NCBI GenBank assembly: GCA_003169895.1 | Contig: PNAE01000012.1 | Span: forward strand, 175,067 to 239,066 | Length of the DNA: 64,000 bases | Direction: 5' to 3' | From: Gemmatimonadota bacterium | GTDB taxonomy: Bacteria > Gemmatimonadota > Gemmatimonadetes > Gemmatimonadales > GWC2-71-9 | Shown: piece after piece, positions 14,743-23,486 of the stretch | Layout: each line of letters opens with the position of its first letter | Numbering within the stretch: position 1 is the first letter of the stretch | Notes under the pieces: generated by a model | The model's database searches: none | The model's input: only the letters and a program-made list of their open reading frames with translations | What the model was told of the DNA's origin: nothing | Translations under genes and position numbers: made by a program

Positions 14743-16655
14743 CCGACACCGCTCCGGGAGCGACCGTGTCCCTGCTCGCCCGCATCAAGGGCCCCGCCGA
14801 TGTCAGACAACTGTCTCGCGCGGAGCTGCCGCAACTCGCGCAGGAGGTGCGCGACCGGTTGATCGATTGCGTTTCCGTCACCGGCGGGCATATCGGCGCG
14901 TCCCTTGGCGTCGTCGAATTGGTCGTCGCACTATTGCATGAGTTCAACTCACCGAACGACAAGATCGTGTGGGATGTCGGTCACCAGGCCTACGCCTGGA
15001 AGCTCCTCACCGGCCGCAACGACCGGTTCCCGACGCTCCGAACCGCGGGCGGCATTTCCGGCTTCCTCAAGCGCGACGAGAGCGAACACGATCAGTTCGG
15101 CGCCGGCCACGCGGGTACCGCGGTGTCCGCAGCGCTCGGCATGGCGACGGCGCGCGACCTCAAGGGGGAACACCACAAGGTGATCGCGGTGGTCGGCGAC
15201 GGCGCCCTGACGTGCGGCTTGTCCTACGAAGGCATGAACAACGCCGGCCACTCCGATCGCGATATCCTGCTGATCGTGAACGACAACGGGATGAGCATCT
15301 CTCCCAACGTCGGCGCGATCGCCAAGCTGCTGGGCACCATCGTGGCGAACCCCCGTATCGACCGGCTCCGCGAGCGGATCAAGCGTGTCACGCTCAAGCT
15401 CGGTGATGTGTTCGGCGACGGCGTGGTCGGCTTCGCTCGCAACGTCGAGGAATCGGTCAAGAACCTGTTCTCCGAAGGCATGCTGTTCGAGGAACTCGGG
15501 TTCCGGTATTTCGGGCCGATTGACGGACACGACCTCGACAAGCTGTGCGACACGCTCGCATTCGTTGGCCGGATGCGGGGACCGCGCGTGCTGCATGTCC
15601 TGACGGAAAAGGGCAAGGGCTTTTCGTTCGCCGAAGCGAACCGGGAAAAGTGGCACGGGCTGGCGGCGTACGACCCCAAGACCGGCGAAGCGCGCAAGAA
15701 AGCCAGTGGGCCGCCGACCTGGACCCAGGTCTTCGGCGACTCGCTGACGGCACTTGCGGCCGACGACGCGCGGATCGTCGCCATCACGGCCGCGATGCCA
15801 AGTGGGACGGGGACCAACGTCTTCGCGAAGCGGTTTCCCGAGCGCTTCTTTGACGTCGGCATCGCGGAGGGACACGCGGTGACGTTCGCGGGCGGCTTGG
15901 CGACGCAAGGTATGCGACCGGTCGTCGCGATCTACTCGACATTCCTGCAGCGCGCGTACGACAACATCATCCACGACGTCGCGGTGCAGCGACTGCCGGT
16001 CGTGTTCTGCATGGACCGCGCGGGCCTCGTGGGCGAAGACGGCCAGACCCACATGGGCTTGTACGATATCGCCTACATGCTCGCGATCCCGGGGATGACC
16101 GTGACCGCGCCCAAGGACGCTGACGAACTTGTGGGGCTCCTGCGAACCGCCCTCGTGCACGATGGCCCGTTCTGCACCCGGTACCCACGCGACAAGGCGC
16201 CCACCGACCCCAGTCCGATCGCCAGCGTGGACGCCGTGCCGTACGGCACATGGGAGCTGCTGCAACGCGGCACTGATGTGGTCATCCTGGGTGTCGGGAC
16301 CATGGCGCTGCCGGCGCTCGCTGCCGCCGAGCAGCTCGCGGCGGAAGGCATCAGCGCGGCCGCGGTCAACGCGCGCTTCATCAAGCCGTTCGACGAGGCG
16401 ATGCTCGCCGAGTTGCTGCGCAGCTGCCGGGTCGTGGTGACGGCCGAGGAAGGCACCGTCGTCAACGGCTTCGGCGCCGTGATTGCGCGCCACCTGCAGG
16501 AAACCCATCCGGATGTGCGCGTCATTGCTCTCGGGGTGGCCGACGAATTGATGATGCAGGCACCGCGTGCCGAACAGCTCGTACGGCAAGGTCTCACCGC
16601 CCTGGGCATCGCCGCGCGCGTTCGTGCCGCGCTGCCGCTCGGCAGCATGCGCTGA
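14739..16655 (+). CDS. dxs: 1-deoxy-D-xylulose-5-phosphate synthase
   Basis: Dxs makes DXP from pyruvate and glyceraldehyde 3-phosphate with thiamine diphosphate, the first step of the MEP pathway. The 638-residue transketolase-like product carries GHIGASLGVVEL, the cofactor motif GDGALTCGLSYEGMNN with the closing NDN, the pyrimidine-domain DVGIAEGHAVTFAGGLA and DRAGLVGEDGQTHMG. dxr, the second step, is at 37307. The ATG overlaps the ispA stop. Confidence 0.97.
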   Translation: MTDTAPGATVSLLARIKGPADVRQLSRAELPQLAQEVRDRLIDCVSVTGGHIGASLGVVELVVALLHEFNSPNDKIVWDVGHQAYAWKLLTGRNDRFPTLRTAGGISGFLKRDESEHDQFGAGHAGTAVSAALGMATARDLKGEHHKVIAVVGDGALTCGLSYEGMNNAGHSDRDILLIVNDNGMSISPNVGAIAKLLGTIVANPRIDRLRERIKRVTLKLGDVFGDGVVGFARNVEESVKNLFSEGMLFEELGFRYFGPIDGHDLDKLCDTLAFVGRMRGPRVLHVLTEKGKGFSFAEANREKWHGLAAYDPKTGEARKKASGPPTWTQVFGDSLTALAADDARIVAITAAMPSGTGTNVFAKRFPERFFDVGIAEGHAVTFAGGLATQGMRPVVAIYSTFLQRAYDNIIHDVAVQRLPVVFCMDRAGLVGEDGQTHMGLYDIAYMLAIPGMTVTAPKDADELVGLLRTALVHDGPFCTRYPRDKAPTDPSPIASVDAVPYGTWELLQRGTDVVILGVGTMALPALAAAEQLAAEGISAAAVNARFIKPFDEAMLAELLRSCRVVVTAEEGTVVNGFGAVIARHLQETHPDVRVIALGVADELMMQAPRAEQLVRQGLTALGIAARVRAALPLGSMR

Positions 16656-16663
16656 AGGCCGGC

Positions 16664-17527
16664 ATGCGCATCGGCCTGGTTGGTAATGCCCGGTATGCCG
16701 GACTGGAGCCGGCGCTGGCCGACATTGCCCGCCTGGCCGCCGAACGCGGCTGGACGCTCTGCGCAGATCCGGACCTGGCCGTCCTCACCGCGGGATCCGT
16801 GGCGCAGTTGGACCCCGATGCCGTCGATCTCCTGGTAACGTTTGGTGGCGATGGCACGTTGTTGCGTGGCGCCCGGTTGCTGGAGGGTCGGAGCGTCCCC
16901 ATCCTCGGGGTCAACTTCGGCCGGGTCGGCTTCCTCACATCGGTCGCACGCGGTGGCGTGCGAAAAGCACTGCTTGCGTTCGCGGCAGGCGAACACCGCC
17001 TGTCGCGGCGCAGCGCTCTGCGTGCAACGCTGCGCACGCGGGACGGATCACCGCGCGCAGAAAATCTCGCCCTCAACGACGTCGTGCTGCACAAGGGCGG
17101 CGTCGCGCGGGTCGTGCGGTTCCAGGTCCTGATTGACGGAGAACGGATGGGCCCGGTCTCGGGAGATGGGCTGGTGGTGGCTTCACCGACGGGGTCCACC
17201 GCGTATTCGCTCAGCGCCGGCGGACCGGTGGTCGCACCGACCCTCGGTGCAATGATCGTCACGCCGATCTGCGCCCACTCGCTCAGCATGCGTCCGCTGG
17301 TGGTCTGCGCCGATGCGGTCATTCACATCGAACCGGTCGATCCGCGGCCCGACGAGCTGCTGGTGTCGTTCGACGGCCAGCAGACCGCGGTACTGGGACC
17401 GCACGATATCCTCGATGTGCGAACCGCCAAGGAAGAGGTGGTGCTCGTCCGGTTCGGTGAATCGGGATTCTTTCGCACCCTGCGCGACAAGCTGCAATGG
17501 GGCGACCTCTCCGATCGGGAGCGTTGA
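16664..17527 (+). CDS. nadK: NAD kinase
   Basis: NadK phosphorylates NAD to NADP. The 287-residue product shows the invariant GGDGT at 61-65, NDVVLHK and the SPTGSTAYSLSAGGP substrate loop. It begins 8 bases after the dxs stop, and its own stop is embedded in the recN start (TTGA). NADPH produced downstream supports both the MEP pathway and FolD, both in the same operon. Confidence 0.96.
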   Translation: MRIGLVGNARYAGLEPALADIARLAAERGWTLCADPDLAVLTAGSVAQLDPDAVDLLVTFGGDGTLLRGARLLEGRSVPILGVNFGRVGFLTSVARGGVRKALLAFAAGEHRLSRRSALRATLRTRDGSPRAENLALNDVVLHKGGVARVVRFQVLIDGERMGPVSGDGLVVASPTGSTAYSLSAGGPVVAPTLGAMIVTPICAHSLSMRPLVVCADAVIHIEPVDPRPDELLVSFDGQQTAVLGPHDILDVRTAKEEVVLVRFGESGFFRTLRDKLQWGDLSDRER

Positions 17528-19188
17528 CGCTCGTCTCGCTGCGGGTTCGCGACCTGGCCACCATCGCCGATGTCACCCTCGAACTCGGCGCCGGCCTGAA
17601 CGTCCTCACCGGTGAGACCGGCGCGGGCAAGTCGATGCTGGTCGACGCCCTGGCGCTGCTGCTCGGCGATCGCGCCGATCGCGCCGCGATCCGTCCCGGT
17701 GCCGCGAAGGCCGTCGTTGAAGGCGTGATCGAACCGATTCCGGAGAGTACGCGGCGGCGGCTCGACGAGTCCGGCGTCGACGCCGAGGAATCGCTCGTGA
17801 TCCGCCGCGAGGTCACCACTGAGGGCCGCTCGCGCGCCTGGATCAACGGCTCGCCCACGACCATCGGAGCCCTGGCGTCGCTGGGTGAGTCACTGGTGGA
17901 CCTCCACGGTCAGCACCAGACCATCCAGTTGCTCGACGCGAACATGCAGCGCTCGCTGCTCGACGGCTTTGGTCACGCCGAACCGGCGGCGCGATCGGTC
18001 CGCGCCGCGCACGAAGCGCTGGCCACGCTCACTCGGGAGCAGAATGACCTTGCGGCCCGGCGCGACACGGCGCAGCGTCGCGCCGATTGGCTGCGTCACG
18101 TCGTCCGGGAGATCGACGCGGCCCGGCTGCGTGTCGGCGAAGAGGACGATCTCGGTCGCGAGGCGACCCGGCTGGCGCAGGCGGGAACGCTGGCGGAGCA
18201 TGCCGGCCGGCTCCTGGCGTCCCTCGAGGACGATGAAACCGGCGCCCGGTCCGGCCTGGATCGCGCGGAGCGCGCGCTCAACCCGCTGGAACGCCTCGAT
18301 ACCGACGCGGCGGGTTGGCGTGAGCTGCTCGACAGCGCATACGCCGCACTCGACGAGTTGTCGCGGCGCGCGCGGGAGTACCTCGACGGCCTCGCCGAAG
18401 ATCCCGGCCGGCTGGCCGATCTCGAGCGGCGGCGCGACCTGCTTCAGGACCTGCGTCGGAAGCACGGCGCGACATTGACCGACGTCCTCGCCACGCACGA
18501 TGCGGCTCGAGCCGAGCTCGACCTGCTCGATACGGCTGAGGTTGACTTGCGTGCCATCGGTGCGCGGATCAGCGCTGCGGATCAGCGACTGACGGCCGCC
18601 GCCGCTGAACTGACTGAGCAACGAGGTGTAGCGGCGGCGCGGCTCTCGCGCGAAGTCAATCGCCTGCTCCCGCGTCTCGGGCTCACCGGCGGTGAGTTCA
18701 GCGTGAGCCTCGCGCCGCTGCCAACGGCCGGGCCGGACGGCGCCGAGCAGATCGTCTTCATGGTGCGCCTGAATCGGGGAATGGAGTCCCGGCCGCTGGC
18801 GCACGTTGCATCGGGCGGTGAGCTGTCGCGCCTCATGCTGGCGCTCAAGGTGGTACTCGCCCGGCAGGATGCCGTGCCGACACTGGTGTTCGACGAGATT
18901 GACCAGGGAGTCGGCGGCGAAGTCGGCATGCGAGTTGGTGAATCGCTCGCCCGCGTGGCAGAGCGTCACCAGGTCCTTGTCATCACCCACCTGCCGCAGA
19001 TCGCCGCGCGCGCCGACCGGCACCTGCGCATCGCCAAGGCCAACCGCGGCGGTATCGCCACCAGCGACGTGACCCTGCTGCACGGCGAAGATCGCGTGCC
19101 TGAACTGGCGCGGATGCTGGGTGATCCGGATGGCGACGCCGCGCGACGCATGGCGCTGGCACTGCTCAGCGCGAATGTCAGTGCTTGA
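17524..19188 (+). CDS. recN: DNA repair protein RecN
   Basis: RecN is an SMC-like ATPase acting early in double-strand-break repair. The product has Walker A GETGAGKS at residues 30-37, a long central coiled coil, the ABC signature SGGELSRLMLALKVVL and Walker B TLVFDEIDQGVGG. TTG 17524 is chosen because GGGAG lies just upstream and it overlaps the nadK stop; an in-frame ATG at 17497 would add an uncharacteristic nine residues. No LexA box was seen. Its 3' end overlaps the convergent next gene by 11 bp. Confidence 0.95.
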   Translation: MTLVSLRVRDLATIADVTLELGAGLNVLTGETGAGKSMLVDALALLLGDRADRAAIRPGAAKAVVEGVIEPIPESTRRRLDESGVDAEESLVIRREVTTEGRSRAWINGSPTTIGALASLGESLVDLHGQHQTIQLLDANMQRSLLDGFGHAEPAARSVRAAHEALATLTREQNDLAARRDTAQRRADWLRHVVREIDAARLRVGEEDDLGREATRLAQAGTLAEHAGRLLASLEDDETGARSGLDRAERALNPLERLDTDAAGWRELLDSAYAALDELSRRAREYLDGLAEDPGRLADLERRRDLLQDLRRKHGATLTDVLATHDAARAELDLLDTAEVDLRAIGARISAADQRLTAAAAELTEQRGVAAARLSREVNRLLPRLGLTGGEFSVSLAPLPTAGPDGAEQIVFMVRLNRGMESRPLAHVASGGELSRLMLALKVVLARQDAVPTLVFDEIDQGVGGEVGMRVGESLARVAERHQVLVITHLPQIAARADRHLRIAKANRGGIATSDVTLLHGEDRVPELARMLGDPDGDAARRMALALLSANVSA

Positions 19189-20704
19189 TGAGCGGCCGAT
19201 AGATGTGCAGGGAAACACGCGACGTGAGCGCGTAGGGGAAGATCCCGCGACCGCTCGCGACCGTGCGTTCGATCGACCAGCCGGCTTCGACCGGTAGCCC
19301 GACGCTGCCGTCGCGGCCCGCGCCGGTATACACGTAGCTCAACCCGATTCCGATGACCACCGCGTTTGCGGCGCTGCCGACATCAAGTTGTGATGGGTCG
19401 GTACCGGCAATGGCCGGCTGATTGGTCACGTACCCGGTTCGGTTCATGCCTTTCCACCAGTACTGTGCCAGCGCGGCAACCGCCAGATGCGGCGCAAATC
19501 CGATAAATGGCCGGACGGTCACCGCAAAGCTGTCCCCGGGCTGGCTCCGGACCGCGGCGAGGTATGATGCCGGTACCAGGGCCTGGTCCGGAGCCCCGAT
19601 CCGCTGAAAACTGCTGCGTGGCAACTGGTGCTGATACGCCGCTTCGGCGCGAATGCCGACTCGGCGCCGGCCGAGCTCGAGAATGCCGTCGACCTGCAGG
19701 GCGGGGTGCTGGTCGCCGCTTCCCTGGCTCAGCAGCACCGATGGGTCGGCGGCCGACCCCGTCGGGAACCGCGCGGCGAACCGCATCCATGCCGCGCTCC
19801 ACGACGCTACGCCGGCAGTGCCATGCTGGGCGACCTGTACCGCCACGCCGGCCTCGAGATCGCCGAGGACCACTTGCGGCAGGATGTTCGAGGACGTCAG
19901 GGCGAAACCGCCCGGGGACCCGAGCAGCGCCGTGAACTGGTCGCTGGTAAGCGGCGTCGCGGGCAACCTGGGCGCCAGGGTGAATCCCGGCACGCCGAGC
20001 TGGTTGCTGAGCGTGCTTTGCAGCGACGCGACCTGTGTCAGCAATAGACCGCCATAGGCGTCGGTGCTGGTTGGCAGCACCGGACTCGCGCGCACCGGGT
20101 CGGCGAGCAAGGTGAACGAACCCGCACGCAATGCGGATGCGCTGGCAAGTGTCTGCTGTGCCAGGGCGAGGGTGGTTGGGTCACCGGCGAAGTCGCCGTG
20201 CTGCACCCGCAACGCGAGGGACGCCAACGCGGCGTCAAACTGTCTGAAGAATTCGTCGTACTGAGCCGGCCCCGGGTTCAGGCCGACTCGCGCCGTGGAT
20301 GCATCGACCGTCAATGACACCCGGCTCCGCACGAACACCCATGGCACCGTCCCGAACACGCTGATCCGCCGGGTGAGTCCGAGAGCCAGCCCGACGTTGC
20401 CGACGCCGTGTTCGCGAGCGGCGATGGCGCTGATCCGTCCGAGTGAAAGGCCGCTGACTGGTTGCCCGAGCACCTGCGCCAGGCTGTTCTCCAGTCCCGT
20501 GACGAGCGCGTTCGAACTGCCGTCGAGCATCGCGCCCAGCGGCCGGCGGGCGCCGTTGTCCCAGACCTGATCGTTCGGATAGAAGCTGCCGTCGAGATCG
20601 ATGCGAAGCGCGCCGCGCGGTACGGTGATCAACGGCAGCTGCGCACCCGCGTGACCGAGGGCAAGCGCCAGAAGGAGTGCGGCGGGGGCGAGGGGGCGAA
20701 TCAT
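19178..20704 (-). CDS. Secreted, probably outer-membrane beta-barrel protein of unknown function
   Basis: I do not recognise the family. The 508-residue product begins with a clear signal peptide (IRPLAPAALLLALALGHAGAQ) and then shows alternating hydrophobic strands with aromatic ends typical of an outer-membrane barrel (LTRRISVFGTVPWVFVRSRVSL, VGIRAEAAYQHQLP, TVRPFIGFAPHLAVAALAQYWWKG, GIGLSYVYTGAG). The final strand ends in a charged H-I-Y-R-P stretch rather than a canonical terminal Phe. ATG 20704 is chosen since the signal peptide starts there. It is the only gene facing recN and ends inside its 3' end. Confidence 0.7.
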   Translation of the reverse strand: MIRPLAPAALLLALALGHAGAQLPLITVPRGALRIDLDGSFYPNDQVWDNGARRPLGAMLDGSSNALVTGLENSLAQVLGQPVSGLSLGRISAIAAREHGVGNVGLALGLTRRISVFGTVPWVFVRSRVSLTVDASTARVGLNPGPAQYDEFFRQFDAALASLALRVQHGDFAGDPTTLALAQQTLASASALRAGSFTLLADPVRASPVLPTSTDAYGGLLLTQVASLQSTLSNQLGVPGFTLAPRLPATPLTSDQFTALLGSPGGFALTSSNILPQVVLGDLEAGVAVQVAQHGTAGVASWSAAWMRFAARFPTGSAADPSVLLSQGSGDQHPALQVDGILELGRRRVGIRAEAAYQHQLPRSSFQRIGAPDQALVPASYLAAVRSQPGDSFAVTVRPFIGFAPHLAVAALAQYWWKGMNRTGYVTNQPAIAGTDPSQLDVGSAANAVVIGIGLSYVYTGAGRDGSVGLPVEAGWSIERTVASGRGIFPYALTSRVSLHIYRPLIKH

Positions 20705-20757
20705 CCCCGCAAAAGCTAGTTGGGCGCCGGTCGCCCGATGTAGTATTCCGCCGTCAC

Positions 20758-20841
20758 GCTCGGGTGGCGAAATGGGCAGACGCAGGGGACTTAAAATCCC
20801 CGGGGGGAAACCCCATGCGGGTTCAAATCCCGCCCCGAGCA
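20758..20841 (+). tRNA. tRNA-Leu (anticodon UAA)
   Basis: An 84-base cloverleaf: acceptor arm 20758-20764 with 20834-20840, anticodon arm GGGGA/TCCCC around loop CTTAAAA with anticodon TAA at 20792-20794, a long variable arm (GGGG-GAAA-CCCC type) as required for class II tRNAs, T arm GCGGGTTCAAATCCCGC. CCA is not encoded. A possible -10 (TAGTAT) lies at 20741-20746. The 3' end is 8 bases from the stop of the minus-strand response regulator. Confidence 0.96.
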
Positions 20842-20848
20842 TGCATGG

Positions 20849-21229
20849 TCAGCCGTCCGAGGGATTCTCGCCCGCCAGTGCGCGCGCCACCTGGTCGGGA
20901 AAGTTGCGAATATCGATCGGTTTGCTGATGTAACCATCGAACCCCGCGGCGATGGCGCGCTCCATGTCGCCCGCCATCGCATTTGCGGTGAGGGCCACGA
21001 TGCGCTGGTCCCGGTATTCCGACGCCCGGAGCTCGCCCAGCAGGGTGAACCCGTCCTTGCCGGGCATCTGGATGTCCATCAGGATCAGGTCTGGTCGTCG
21101 CTGGGCCAGTGTCGTGAACAGCTCATCACCACCCAGGAGGCCGGTGATCTCGTGGCCTTTGAGCCGCAGCAGCGTGCTGAACAACTTCATGTTGTCCGGG
21201 CTGTCCTCGACGATCAGGATCGATGCCAC
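20849..21229 (-). CDS. Single-domain CheY/DivK-like response regulator
   Basis: The 126-residue product is a bare receiver domain: acidic pocket E8-D9, phospho-acceptor D52 in LILMDIQMPGKDG, T81 in ALTANAM and K103 in SKPID. It has no output domain, so it acts by protein contact or as a phosphorelay intermediate. No histidine kinase is nearby. The start is a GTG. It is transcribed divergently from aroA. Confidence 0.92.
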   Translation of the reverse strand: MASILIVEDSPDNMKLFSTLLRLKGHEITGLLGGDELFTTLAQRRPDLILMDIQMPGKDGFTLLGELRASEYRDQRIVALTANAMAGDMERAIAAGFDGYISKPIDIRNFPDQVARALAGENPSDG

Positions 21230-21283
21230 GTGCTCCCCCCAGTCTTGCCCGGCGACTTCGCCGCAGGCGCAGCGTCGCCGTCG

Positions 21284-22651
21284 ATGCCAACGCGGTTGTT
21301 ACCCGCCCGATGGAAAGATACGATTCCCCGAACTCGATTCGCTGCGTCACTCACTTTCGGAGTCGGCCTGACCCGATCCAACCGTTCGACCGTCGCCGGC
21401 ACTCACCGGGTTCCGGGGGACAAGAGTATCACCCACCGCGCATTGTTGCTCGCGTCGCTGGCACCCGGTGAGTCGACACTCCACGGGGCGCTTACGTCGC
21501 AGGATGCGCGATCCACCGCCCGGGTGCTGCGCCAGCTCGGTGCGATGATCGCGCCGCTTCGCGACGGCCGCCCAGTGACCGTGCTCGGTCATCGGCGGTT
21601 CGCTGCGCCGGATGGTCGCCTCGATTGCGGCAACTCGGGTACCACGGCCCGGCTGCTTCTTGGCCTGCTGGCGGCGCATCGGTTCACCGCGGTGATGACC
21701 GGTGATGCGTCACTTCGGCGCCGGCCCATGCGGCGCGTCACGGAGCCGTTGGTCGCGATGGGGGCGCGGGTGACCGAGCCAGTCCATGATGGCTTGCCGC
21801 TGACGATTACCGGCGGACGGCTGCACGCCCTGGAGTGGCGTTTGCCGGTGGCCTCGGCGCAGATCAAGAGTGCACTGCTGCTCGCCGGCGCCATCGCCGG
21901 CGTGGCGGTCACGCTGCACGAGCCGGCACCGAGCCGCGATCACACCGAACGCATGCTGCAGCATTTCGGCTTCGGGATCGAACAGCGTGGGTCCGTATTG
22001 ATGCTTGCGCCGACGGGCTCATTGGCGGCGTTCGACATCGACATTCCCGGCGATCCGTCATCGGCGATCTTCCTGATCGCCGCGGCCGCGATCGCGCGGG
22101 CCGGCACCGTCCGGATTGAAGGCGTCGGACTGAACCCGTCCCGCATCGGCTTTCTTCACGTGCTCAAGCGCATGGGCGTGCAGGTTGGCGCAGTGCAGAC
22201 CACGGTGGCCTTTGGCGAGCCGCGCGGGACGTTGACGGCCGCGGCGAGCGTGCTTCGCGCCGTCACGGTGGCACCGGCCGAGGTTCCCGCCGTCATCGAC
22301 GAAATTCCCATACTAGCCTGTCTGGCTGCGCGCGCGGCTGGCACCAGCCGGTTCGCCGGGCTGGCCGAGCTGCGGGTGAAGGAAAGCGATCGCCTCGCGC
22401 TGCTGGCCGGCAATCTCCGCCGGGTCGGCGTTGTCGCCGCGGTCGATGGCGAGGACCTCACGGTGACCGGAACCGACGCGCCACTTGGCGGCACGGTCGT
22501 CACGCACGGCGATCACCGCATCGCGATGGCGTTCGCGGTGCTGGCGACTCAACCCGGGGCTCGCATCCGGATCGACGATCCCGGGTGCGCGGCCGTTTCA
22601 TTCCCCGGGTTTGCTGCGACACTCGCCGACCTGTTCGGGCGGGCGGCATGA
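21284..22651 (+). CDS. aroA: 3-phosphoshikimate 1-carboxyvinyltransferase (EPSP synthase)
   Basis: AroA joins phosphoenolpyruvate to shikimate 3-phosphate in aromatic amino acid synthesis. The product has RVPGDKSITHRALLLASL, LDCGNSGTTARLL, the DASLRRRPMRR loop, PGDPSSAIFLIAAAA, LRVKESDRL and HGDHRIAMAFAVL, so the active site is complete. ATG 21284 gives a 28-residue N-terminal extension with no family look, and a strong promoter sits downstream of it. CTG 21368, with GGAG 5 bases upstream, would give the normal N-terminus. The stop overlaps cmk by ATGA. Confidence 0.93.
   Translation: MPTRLLPARWKDTIPRTRFAASLTFGVGLTRSNRSTVAGTHRVPGDKSITHRALLLASLAPGESTLHGALTSQDARSTARVLRQLGAMIAPLRDGRPVTVLGHRRFAAPDGRLDCGNSGTTARLLLGLLAAHRFTAVMTGDASLRRRPMRRVTEPLVAMGARVTEPVHDGLPLTITGGRLHALEWRLPVASAQIKSALLLAGAIAGVAVTLHEPAPSRDHTERMLQHFGFGIEQRGSVLMLAPTGSLAAFDIDIPGDPSSAIFLIAAAAIARAGTVRIEGVGLNPSRIGFLHVLKRMGVQVGAVQTTVAFGEPRGTLTAAASVLRAVTVAPAEVPAVIDEIPILACLAARAAGTSRFAGLAELRVKESDRLALLAGNLRRVGVVAAVDGEDLTVTGTDAPLGGTVVTHGDHRIAMAFAVLATQPGARIRIDDPGCAAVSFPGFAATLADLFGRAA
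21296..21324 (+). promoter_or_regulatory. Predicted promoter of aroA-cmk
   Basis: TTGTTA at 21296-21301 and TACGAT at 21319-21324 are spaced by 17 bases. Initiation near 21331 would fall downstream of the only in-frame ATG, which bears on the aroA start. Confidence 0.55.
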
Positions 22652-23331
22652 GGCACGCGCGCGTCATCGCGATCGACGGGCCCGCGGCCTCGGGGAAGTC
22701 CTCCACCGCCGCTGCCGTTGCGCGGGCTCTGGGCTTCGCCCACATCGATTCCGGTTCGCTGTACCGGGCGCTGACGTGGGTGTCGGTGCGGGCCGGGGTG
22801 CATGATCCGGCCGTCATTCTGGCGTTGGCCGGGCGGTTACACGTCGACCTGCAATCGGACGGCGACGCCGTGCGGGTGCACATCGATGGAATCAACGATC
22901 CGGAATCGGCGATCCGCATGCTGGAGGTCAACGCCGGCGTTTCCGCCATCGCCGCCCTACCGACGCTGCGCGACTGGGTCAATGTGAAGCTGCGCGCGGC
23001 AAGCGCGGACACGAGCGGCGTGGTGATCGACGGACGCGACATCGGCACCGCCGTATTTCCCGATGCCGACCTCAAGGTCTTTCTCACCGCCACGGCCGCG
23101 GCCCGCGCCGAGCGCCGGCTCCGGCAACGCGGCCACGTGGTCGACCCGATCGAGCTCGCCGCGGAGACGGCAAGGCTGGCCGAGCGCGACCGCCTCGACA
23201 CCAGCCGCGCTGCCGCGCCGCTCCGTCAGGCGTCGGATGCCGTCGTCCTGGACACGACGGCGCTGACATTCGAGGAGCAGGTCGAGCGGATTGTGATGCT
23301 GGCGCGCGCCAACGGGCTGGGGAACGCCTGA
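22648..23331 (+). CDS. cmk: Cytidylate kinase
   Basis: Cmk phosphorylates CMP and dCMP. The 227-residue P-loop kinase has GPAASGKSST at residues 11-20, the DSGSLYRALTW substrate segment, the VVIDGRDIGTAVFPDADLKVFLTA core and the ERDRLDTSR lid. The aroA-cmk-rpsA order is common in bacteria. It starts inside the aroA stop; rpsA has its own promoter 35 bases after the cmk stop. Confidence 0.96.
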   Translation: MRHARVIAIDGPAASGKSSTAAAVARALGFAHIDSGSLYRALTWVSVRAGVHDPAVILALAGRLHVDLQSDGDAVRVHIDGINDPESAIRMLEVNAGVSAIAALPTLRDWVNVKLRAASADTSGVVIDGRDIGTAVFPDADLKVFLTATAAARAERRLRQRGHVVDPIELAAETARLAERDRLDTSRAAAPLRQASDAVVLDTTALTFEEQVERIVMLARANGLGNA

Positions 23332-23365
23332 TCGCCGGCGTGCACATCTCGCACGTCTCGTCGGC

Positions 23366-23394
23366 TTGCTGACCCTTGTTCGAACCGATATCTT
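23366..23394 (+). promoter_or_regulatory. Predicted rpsA promoter and leader stem
   Basis: TTGCTG at 23366-23371 and TATCTT at 23389-23394 are spaced by 17 bases. A near-palindromic stem follows at about 23403-23421 in the leader, where S1 autoregulation could act. Confidence 0.6.
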
Positions 23395-23486
23395 GTAAGG
23401 CTGCCCGACACGTGTTCGGGCCCGAGGAACCATCCTCACGCCGCGCCCCATCGGTGCGGTTACCCGCCGTCGCAGGATCCCTCCGC

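Noticed and set aside
20911..20960. Possible second regulator domain or kinase beside the receiver protein
   Set aside because: No histidine kinase or output domain motifs were found on either strand.
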